A stretch of DNA of 16,682 nucleotides from Methylococcaceae bacterium UBA7658 (GTDB lineage Bacteria > Pseudomonadota > Gammaproteobacteria > Methylococcales > Methylomonadaceae). This document shows positions 1 to 5,627 of the stretch, piece by piece; position 1 is the first letter of the stretch, and each line of letters opens with the position of its first letter. The stretch is taken from positions 1-16,682 of the forward strand of contig DLHW01000061.1 of assembly GCA_002483425.1 (NCBI GenBank). The letters run 5' to 3'. The notes beneath the pieces were generated by a model, which searched no databases, had not been told where the DNA came from, and saw only the letters and a program-made list of their open reading frames with translations. The position numbers and the translations under genes were made by a program.

Positions 1-1275
1 TGGGCCGCCCGGCCTATTTTACTGGCGACCGATCCCCTAGGCCTGCGTTTGGGTACTTTTATCAGCGCATTAGCGTTGTTTTTTCCCAGTCTGGCCTTGC
101 TCGGCATGATAGGGCCTTTTGCCATTAAATTAGCAACCTCGCAATTAGACGGCGTTGGATCCACCGTCGGCTCGATCTACGCCGTCAGCACAGTAGGCAG
201 CGTTGCCGGAACATTGCTGCTGGGTTTTTTTCTGTTTCCTTGGGTTGGCTCGCGCCAAATCCTGATAAGTTTAGGTATCGTACTGTTTATCCTTGCCATT
301 ACAGTCGCTCTCTATGAACAAAAAACGTTGGGTAAAACCTTCGCTGTGTTGCCTTGTACGTTGTTAGCGATGGCCGGGTTATGCTTGATTCCTAAGATCG
401 TCGGCGCCGGTCATGTCCCGTCCGGCAGTCTTTTCAATGTGCTTTCCGAACGGGAAAGCTTGTACGGTTTTGTCAGAGTCATCGAACAAAACAACAAAAA
501 CCTGCGCTTTTTAACTTCCGATGCCTCTATGATCGGCGCTGCTAATATTTCGGACGGCGCTAACCGCCTAACCTACCAAGATATCGTCAGCCTGATCCCT
601 GCGCTTAAACCGTCGATAAAAAAAGCTTTACTGATCGGTCAAGGTGCCGGCCACATGGCGATGACTTTGCGGGATAAATACGGCATTGTCACCGATACTC
701 TGGAAATCGACCCCGCCGTCGCTCAGGCGGCAACAGAATATTTCGGTTTTAAGCCGAACGGCAAAGCCATCGTAGGCGACGCCCGTTACGAAATAAGGCA
801 TTTGACCGGACCTTACGATCTGATTATTCACGACTGCTTTACAGGAGGTTCGGAACCGGCCCATTTATTAACGGTGGAAACTTTGCAAGAATTGCATCGT
901 TTATTAGCGCCGCAAGGCATTATGGCGCTTAATTTTGTCGCATTCGGCCAAGGCGAGGGGCAACAAGCCCTCGCATCGGTGGCCAAAACAATTGGAGAAG
1001 TGTTTCCGCAGCAAGCCTTATTCATCTCCGAACCGGGTGATGATTTTAACGATTTTATTTTCCTGGCTAGCGGCCAGCCGATTGACCTCACAAGTCCAAC
1101 ACTCAACCCGGTGCAAGCCGCTTGGCTAAATAAACGCAAATTTACCGTCAATTCCAAGAACGGCATTATCTTGACCGATAACCTGAATCCTTTGGAGCAT
1201 TTGCAAATCCGTAAATCGGAAAATTACCGGCATGTTTTAGTCGAATGGTTCGGAAATGATTTATTAGTGCGTTAA
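1..1275 (+). CDS. Membrane-anchored spermidine synthase-like protein (5' end cut by window)
   Basis: The reading frame is open from base 1, so the true start lies upstream; 424 residues are visible. The first ~130 are hydrophobic, with likely membrane spans near residues 19-42, 54-80, 85-105 and 113-130, as in fused transporter-like/spermidine synthase proteins. From about residue 140 a spermidine-synthase-type Rossmann fold follows: nucleotide-binding loop LLIGQGAG (about 210-217), acidic strand end LEIDP (about 234-238), GDARYEI (about 259-265) and HDCFTGG (about 277-283), where the Asp matches the catalytic Asp region of aminopropyltransferases. The usual D-x-x-D-P after that Asp is missing, so the true substrate is uncertain. 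The family is known to contain aminopropyltransferases and many proteins of untested function. The next gene is 177 bases away and shows no obvious link. The family call is firm; the reaction is inference. Confidence 0.85.
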   Translation, partial: WAARPILLATDPLGLRLGTFISALALFFPSLALLGMIGPFAIKLATSQLDGVGSTVGSIYAVSTVGSVAGTLLLGFFLFPWVGSRQILISLGIVLFILAITVALYEQKTLGKTFAVLPCTLLAMAGLCLIPKIVGAGHVPSGSLFNVLSERESLYGFVRVIEQNNKNLRFLTSDASMIGAANISDGANRLTYQDIVSLIPALKPSIKKALLIGQGAGHMAMTLRDKYGIVTDTLEIDPAVAQAATEYFGFKPNGKAIVGDARYEIRHLTGPYDLIIHDCFTGGSEPAHLLTVETLQELHRLLAPQGIMALNFVAFGQGEGQQALASVAKTIGEVFPQQALFISEPGDDFNDFIFLASGQPIDLTSPTLNPVQAAWLNKRKFTVNSKNGIILTDNLNPLEHLQIRKSENYRHVLVEWFGNDLLVR

Positions 1276-1452
1276 AACAAAGCTTTATCGGAACCGCGCT
1301 AAACCTTTAAAAATATTGCTAGACTTCGCAACCGGATAGTTATTTAATATTTGCATTAAATTAATAATATAACTTAATGTAATTTATAACTTATTGGTAT
1401 CGGCCGCAAACCTTAGCGAGGCGATTCCAGTATCGATTACGAGGATATCACG

Positions 1453-1803
1453 ATGAAACATTTTCGTCTTGTTATTACAGTAACAGCTTGTTTTTTTCTT
1501 GTTGGTTTCAAAAAACCAGTGCAAGAGTACGGCCTTGCCAATAAAAAATCAGCACCTATCCAAAAAAATTTACCACCAAAACCTTTGGATTTAAATGTTT
1601 CATTAAGCAATCTCAGTTTTGAAAACGCTTCTGAAAAGTTATCGTCCGTACAAAGCGGTTTGCTCGATGAAATACCCAACGAAAACCCGTCCAAAACCCG
1701 TGCGTTGGAACTGCGAGGCCGAGTCATTGTGACGCAAGAACAAGAAACCGAAAAAACGAACTCTGCCGATGGCGCTGGGATCCTGATCAATCTCAGACAC
1801 TAA
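1453..1803 (+). CDS. Small exported protein of unknown function
   Basis: A 116-residue protein starting at an ATG preceded by a GAGGA ribosome binding site about 8 bases upstream. Residues 1-19 look like a signal peptide or membrane anchor: short basic start (MKHFR), then a hydrophobic core LVITVTACFFLVGF. A cysteine at residue 13 sits inside the core and does not form a clear lipobox. The rest is hydrophilic, rich in Lys, Asn, Ser and Glu, and contains no motif I recognise; the C-terminus ends GAGILINLRH. An opposite-strand frame covers the same bases but has no ribosome binding site, whereas this one has both signal and site. It lies alone between the spermidine-synthase-like gene and the convergent PEP-CTERM gene. 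Function unknown. Confidence 0.6.
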   Translation: MKHFRLVITVTACFFLVGFKKPVQEYGLANKKSAPIQKNLPPKPLDLNVSLSNLSFENASEKLSSVQSGLLDEIPNENPSKTRALELRGRVIVTQEQETEKTNSADGAGILINLRH

Positions 1804-1971
1804 AAAATAAAGCTGCCAATGAATTTAACCGGCTCTCACTTGGCCAGCTAGCTAATTAATTGGACTGCTTCGTTTCTTAAGGTGTCTCTTTAACCCCGCC
1901 GGAAGATATAAGCGCACTAAGCGCTTAACTCAATCAAAATTTTTAAAATAATGGCGGTGGACCATTAGAGG

Positions 1972-1999
1972 AAAAAAAAGGGAGGCAAGCCTCCCTTTT
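1972..1999 (-). terminator. Intrinsic terminator of the PEP-CTERM gene
   Basis: Read on the minus strand, AAAAGGGAGGC pairs with GCCTCCCTTTT around a 2-base centre (GC-rich core GGGAGGC/GCCTCCC at 1980-1986 and 1989-1995) and runs into eight T's (bases 1972-1979 on the plus strand are all A). It lies 18 bases past the stop codon of the PEP-CTERM gene. On the plus strand only four T's follow the stem, so it would be weak for the convergent small gene. Confidence 0.85.
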
Positions 2000-2017
2000 C
2001 CGAAAAAATGCTAGTGC

Positions 2018-2491
2018 TTAAGCTAAGGCTTTTTTGCGGCGTGAACTGCCAACTAAACCCATTAAAGCCGAACCGAACAACCAAACGGCTGCAGGTACAG
2101 GCACAGCGTTGGCTTTGAAGCTAATGACGTCGATATCATCGCTAAGACCGGCGATTTCAAATGTCAATTTTTGACCTGCTAAAAATGCCAAGTTAAAAAT
2201 TTTATCGGCTGTATCTTGTACAAAAGATTTTACTTGCACACCGTCAACAAAAACATTCAATGAAAATGTCGGCTCGTTACCTTCAATTCTGAAGGTTGCA
2301 GTTCCGTTTGCATCCGATTTAAAAAACCAAGAGTGGTTAAAGCTGCTGGTTACCAGCGCTGCATCGGCCACTGCATCGGTACCGAATTGGTTGTTAGCAT
2401 TTGCTGAGTTTGTTAAAAAGAATGTTGCCGCATTTACTTGAAATGATAAAGCAAATAAAGCAAAGCTTAAAACGACTAATAATTTTTTCAT
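2018..2491 (-). CDS. PEP-CTERM (VPLPA-type) exported protein
   Basis: A 157-residue secreted protein. The chosen start is the ATG at 2491, which gives MKKLLVV and has GGAGAG 4-5 bases before it; an in-frame TTG four codons upstream would overlap that site. Residues 1-21 are a signal peptide (basic MKK, hydrophobic core, VNA cleavage site). The C-terminal 28 residues form the sorting signal: VPVPA (130-134), a hydrophobic span AVWLFGSALMGLVG, then basic RRKK (151-154). In this family (VPLPA-CTERM, recognised by an exosortase/archaeosortase system) the tail is cleaved and the protein is displayed or released at the surface, usually together with exopolysaccharide production. The middle is a beta-rich domain with spaced Phe/Val strands (TATFRIEG, FSLNVFVDG) and no catalytic motif. 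No exosortase gene is in the window. A candidate c-di-GMP riboswitch precedes it, which fits biofilm-linked control. Confidence 0.88.
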   Translation of the reverse strand: MKKLLVVLSFALFALSFQVNAATFFLTNSANANNQFGTDAVADAALVTSSFNHSWFFKSDANGTATFRIEGNEPTFSLNVFVDGVQVKSFVQDTADKIFNLAFLAGQKLTFEIAGLSDDIDVISFKANAVPVPAAVWLFGSALMGLVGSSRRKKALA

Positions 2492-2533
2492 AAGTCTCTC
2501 CAAATTTAAATAACAAGTTTTAAAAATATAATT

Positions 2534-2604
2534 TGCAACACAGCCATCTTCATTGGTAAAGACCTGTAGCTTTCCGACCCTACCTCACGATAGGTGTAGC
2601 CCTG
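2534..2604 (-). ncRNA. Candidate cyclic-di-GMP-I (GEMM-I) riboswitch
   Basis: On the minus strand, 43 bases before the PEP-CTERM start codon, the order of elements matches the GEMM-I aptamer: GCAGGGCUAC, then a 6-bp hairpin CCUAUC-GUGA-GGUAGG capped by a GNRA tetraloop (loop at 2585-2588), then GUCGGAAAGC, matching the conserved GACGCAAAGC joint in a divergent form, then a second hairpin ACAG-GUCUU...AAGAUGG-CUGU whose internal loop resembles the tetraloop receptor, ending GUGUUGC. Known elements of this class share this layout. No terminator hairpin is visible between the aptamer and the start codon, so control would more likely act on translation. Recognised by eye, not by a covariance model. 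Confidence 0.75.
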
Positions 2605-2632
2605 CGGAATAATTTAAAAATGCTTATTCCGC
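2604..2632 (-). repeat. Perfect 9-bp inverted repeat abutting the riboswitch
   Basis: GCGGAATAA (2604-2612 on the plus strand) is the exact reverse complement of TTATTCCGC (2624-2632), with 11 A/T-rich bases between. In the minus-strand transcript it would be a hairpin ending exactly where the riboswitch aptamer begins. It may be a 5' stabilising hairpin, an operator, or a helix competing with the aptamer; the sequence alone cannot decide. Confidence 0.6.
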
Positions 2633-3329
2633 CTCCCTTTAAAACTCCCTGATATAAAGCTTATCCCTTTTATGGTTAAGTATTTAACTTGGTAATAGAT
2701 TAAACATTCGCAACTCCGTTGAATATACGTAACATTACTTATTCCCAAATTACCCGGCAACTCCAAATCATGCTTGCGGTCACGTCCCTTAACGATTACT
2801 TCCATAATCCCTCGTACCGGTTTGCTAAAATTGTTAGCATCCCTGCTAACTATTATTTGTAGTTATCGCTTATTTTTTCCTTAACACTGGATCAAATAGT
2901 TGAATCCATCGTTTTAATATCCTTATCCTGACCTCTCCTGTTTTCCTGAATCCTAGGAATGTCTCGCGCCTTCCGTTGCGTCCGGATTTTCGGTACAAAA
3001 ACCTCTTAGAAGCTATCATCTCAATCCGCATCTTCCTGAATTAACGCCTTAGCTTCCGTTTGCCGTAGCTAATTCCTAGGATGGGGGATACTTTACTTTT
3101 AATATCTAATTTAAAAAATACGTATAAATACCTACTTAGCCGTCCATTTTTAAAATAGCTTTATTCAAAGAATCAGACTCTTTTTTCAGCTTAATTTAAG
3201 TATTAGCCGATCATTTGGGGTAGTATCGAAGAATACTTACCCGGCCCATTGGGTTATTTAATCAATGCTAGAGTTTTCATTGTCAATCGCTATACTGTTG
3301 TAATTTCGTATTGAATTGAGGAATACCGG
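2633..3329. other. Long AT-rich intergenic region with no convincing gene
   Basis: About 700 bases before the aldehyde dehydrogenase. A minus-strand frame at 2614-2805 (63 residues, MEVIVKGRDRKH...) has a GAGGG only three bases before its ATG and runs into the riboswitch leader, so it is not called. Small structures seen: GTTAGC/GCTAAC inverted repeat (2833-2838 and 2845-2850), and TTCCTGAAT plus CCTAGGA each occurring twice (2943-2958; 3033-3041 and 3075-3081). A TATACT at 3291-3296 could be a -10 box for the dehydrogenase gene but has no good -35 partner. Confidence 0.5.
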
Positions 3330-4814
3330 ATGAACGCATTAAGTCATAAAACCGTTGAATTCATTGTTCAACCTAAACAAATGCTCATAGACGGGCGCTG
3401 GGAACATGCCGTCTCGGGCAAAACTTTTCCAGTGCTCAACCCGGCTACCGGCGAGGTCATCGCGCACGCCGCCGAAGGCGATAAGGCCGACATCGATAAG
3501 GCCGTTAAAGCCGCACGCCGGGCGTTAGAAAACAAAGCCTGGACCGGCATGACGCCTTCCGACCGCGGCAAACTGGTCTGGCGCATCGGCAATTTAATTC
3601 TTAAATACGCCGATGAACTGGCCGAACTGGAAGCGCTCGACAACGGTAAGCCGTTAACCGTCGCCAAAGCCGCCGACGTGGCGCTTTCCGCCGATATGTT
3701 CCATTACATGGCTGGGTGGGCAACTAAACTCGAAGGCCGAACAATCCCCATATCATCGTCGAAAGGCCAATTCCACTCCTATACCCGGCTTGAGCCAGTG
3801 GGTGTAGTTGGTCAAATTATTCCGTGGAATTTTCCGTTATTGATGGCAGCCTGGAAGCTGGCGCCAGCCTTAACCACGGGTTGCACAATCGTACTCAAAG
3901 TCGCCGAAGAAACGCCATTATCGGCTCTGCGTCTCGGCGAAATCTTGTTAGAAGCCGGAGTACCGGACGGCGTGGTTAATATCGTAACCGGTTTCGGCGA
4001 AACCGCAGGCGCCGCCTTGGCGGCGCATCCGGATGTCGATAAGGTAGCCTTCACCGGTTCGACCGACGTCGGCCGCTTGATCGTGCAAGCGTCGGCGGGC
4101 AATCTAAAAAAAGTATCTTTGGAATTGGGTGGCAAATCGCCCAATATCATCTTGAAAGACGCCGATTTGGACATCGCCATTCCGGGCGCTGCTAACGCGA
4201 TCTTTTTCAATCATGGTCAATGCTGCAATGCCGGTTCGCGGCTTTATGTCGAGCAGGCGATCTTCGATGAAGTAGCCGAGGGCGTTGCCGGAATTGCGAA
4301 TAAAATCAAATTGGGTAACGGTTTGGACCCGCAAACCGAAATGGGTCCTTTGGTCTCCAATATTCAACTCGACCGGGTTAGCGGCTATTTGGAGTCCGGT
4401 TACAGCCAAGGCGCTAAAGCTATTTGCGGCGGTAAAAAACGGGACGGCGCGGGCTATTTCGTGGAGCCGACTGTACTTATAAACGCCAATCAGCAAATGA
4501 AAGTAGTGCAGGAAGAAATTTTCGGACCGGTCGTCGTCGCCATGCCGTTTAAAACCGTGAACGAGAACCTTATCCAACAAGCCAACGATACCATTTACGG
4601 ACTTGCTGCCGGAGTTTGGACCCAGGACATCAGCAAAGCGCATCAAATCGCCAATCAATTGAAAGCCGGAACGGTCTGGATCAATTGCTACAACATATTC
4701 GACGCCGCCCTGCCCTTCGGCGGTTATAAACAATCCGGCTGGGGCCGGGAAATGGGTGAAGCCGTACTAAAAAATTATATTGAAACCAAAGCAGTAACGA
4801 TTAAATACAGTTGA
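3330..4814 (+). CDS. NAD(P)-dependent aldehyde dehydrogenase
   Basis: A 494-residue soluble enzyme of the aldehyde dehydrogenase superfamily, full length for the family, which oxidises aldehydes to acids with NAD(P)+. The start has GAGGAA 8 bases upstream. Motifs in order: IPWNFP with the oxyanion-hole Asn167; Lys190 in VLKVAEETP, which binds the cofactor; FTGST (241-245); general-base Glu265 in LELGGKSP; catalytic cysteine in GQCCNAGSR (Cys299 by alignment with the classic CCC motif); Glu396 in EEIFGPV. The sequence is closest in style to the ALDH1/2, betaine-aldehyde and phenylacetaldehyde dehydrogenase group, but the substrate cannot be read from motifs. The usual Pro after Lys190 is Val here. 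It stands alone, with no alcohol dehydrogenase or regulator beside it. In a C1 user, formaldehyde, acetaldehyde or a larger aldehyde are all possible substrates. Confidence 0.95.
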   Translation: MNALSHKTVEFIVQPKQMLIDGRWEHAVSGKTFPVLNPATGEVIAHAAEGDKADIDKAVKAARRALENKAWTGMTPSDRGKLVWRIGNLILKYADELAELEALDNGKPLTVAKAADVALSADMFHYMAGWATKLEGRTIPISSSKGQFHSYTRLEPVGVVGQIIPWNFPLLMAAWKLAPALTTGCTIVLKVAEETPLSALRLGEILLEAGVPDGVVNIVTGFGETAGAALAAHPDVDKVAFTGSTDVGRLIVQASAGNLKKVSLELGGKSPNIILKDADLDIAIPGAANAIFFNHGQCCNAGSRLYVEQAIFDEVAEGVAGIANKIKLGNGLDPQTEMGPLVSNIQLDRVSGYLESGYSQGAKAICGGKKRDGAGYFVEPTVLINANQQMKVVQEEIFGPVVVAMPFKTVNENLIQQANDTIYGLAAGVWTQDISKAHQIANQLKAGTVWINCYNIFDAALPFGGYKQSGWGREMGEAVLKNYIETKAVTIKYS

Positions 4815-4907
4815 ATTGTTTAGATTTAAACCCTAATTCCGATGAAATCGGTTAAATTAAACAGCAAAATATGATCGGTCTCATTAAGCCTGAAACATCA
4901 GGAATTA

Positions 4908-5282
4908 ATGTCTAATCCAATTCTTTTTCTTATCCATCAACCCATGTTAACGAGCATTTCATTATTGCTGTGCAGCAATGTTTTTATGACCTTCGCTTGG
5001 TACGCCCATTTAAAAGAACTGCACAGCAAACCCTGGTTCATAGCGGCTTTGATCAGTTGGGGTATTGCCTTATTCGAATATTTGTTACAAGTACCGGCCA
5101 ACCGGATCGGTTATACGGCGCTAAGTGCCGGATAATTAAAAATCATGCAGGCAATTTTTACCTTATCTATTTTCGTACCGTTCTCGGTTTTCTACTTGCA
5201 CGAACCGTTAAAACTGGATTATTTATGAGCCGGACTCTGTTTGTTTTTGGCTGTGTATTTTATGTTCAGGGAAAAGCTGTAG
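4908..5282 (+). pseudogene. DUF486 (DMT-like) small membrane protein, interrupted by two in-frame stops
   Basis: The first 75 codons encode the start of a DUF486 membrane protein: SNVFMTFAWYAHLK, a second span ending SWGIALFEYLLQVPANRIGY, typical of the family. The frame then meets TAA at 5133-5135 where the family has Gln (AG-Q-LKIMQ), continues in the same frame with family-like residues LKIMQAIFTL and FSVFYLHEPLKLDYL, meets TGA at 5226-5228 where a Trp is expected, and continues AGLCLFLAVYFMFREKL to TAG at 5280. The restored length, 124 codons (112 from the inner Met at 4944), fits the four-span family of about 110-120 residues. Both stops can arise from one transition each (CAA to TAA, TGG to TGA). 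An AGGA lies 5 bases before the ATG at 4908. Most likely a recent pseudogene; sequencing error at two sites is less likely but not excluded. Confidence 0.85.
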
Positions 5283-5373
5283 ATCACTTCTGTAACGCAA
5301 CGTCCGAAAAATACTGAAGACGTCCGGATGAAATTCACACTATCCGAAAACGTATTCAACCCTTGCCATAGCA

Positions 5374-5522
5374 TTATTGATTCGGCCTTATGAGGTTTTA
5401 ATTCCCGTTCGCCTTGAGATTCGAAAGGATTTTGTACTTCGATTACTCAGCACTTATAACCTAAAGGTCACAAGCGCCTTTCGGGTACGAACGGTTCAAA
5501 CATTAAAGGGCCGAATCAATAA
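5374..5522. repeat. 149-bp imperfect palindrome, interspersed-repeat or MITE-like
   Basis: The ends are perfect 14-bp inverted repeats: TTATTGATTCGGCC (5374-5387) and GGCCGAATCAATAA (5509-5522). Inside them a second pair, CCGTTCG...CGAAAGG on the left and CCTTTCG...CGAACGG on the right, faces each other, so each arm stays imperfectly complementary for about 40 bases. The inner words (CGTTCGCCTTGAG, ACTTCGATTACTCAG) resemble the CGTTCG/TTGAG/TCGAA-type palindromic repeats I recall from many proteobacterial genomes. No transposase frame fits inside. It lies between a pseudogene and the terminator of the next gene, a usual place for such elements. No clear target-site duplication was seen. Confidence 0.6.
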
Positions 5523-5573
5523 GCAACGGCTAAAAGGGACTTGTTTATCCAGGACACGGCTATTATCCAAAAC

Positions 5574-5604
5574 AAAAAAAGCCCAGCGAGTTCCCCCGCT
5601 GGGC
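5574..5604 (-). terminator. Strong intrinsic terminator of the di-haem peroxidase gene
   Basis: In the minus-strand reading, GCCCAGCG (5597-5604) pairs perfectly with CGCTGGGC (5581-5588) around an 8-base loop, followed by seven T's (plus-strand A's at 5574-5580). It starts 24 bases past the stop codon of the gene at 5628-8024. Confidence 0.92.
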
Positions 5605-5627
5605 CAAGGTCATTAAACCTATACCAA

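Noticed and set aside
4104..4733. 209-codon minus-strand frame
   Set aside because: It lies wholly inside the aldehyde dehydrogenase gene on the opposite strand, has no recognisable domain, and the plus-strand frame carries every family motif.
4839..4851. CCGAT/ATCGG hairpin as terminator of the aldehyde dehydrogenase gene
   Set aside because: Only five base pairs with a 3-base loop and no clear T-run after it.
5226..5228. TGA as a selenocysteine or recoded codon
   Set aside because: The expected residue is Trp, an upstream TAA also interrupts the frame, and no selenocysteine insertion hairpin follows.
5377..5616. 79-codon plus-strand frame
   Set aside because: It runs through the palindromic element and the minus-strand terminator, is highly basic and resembles no protein.
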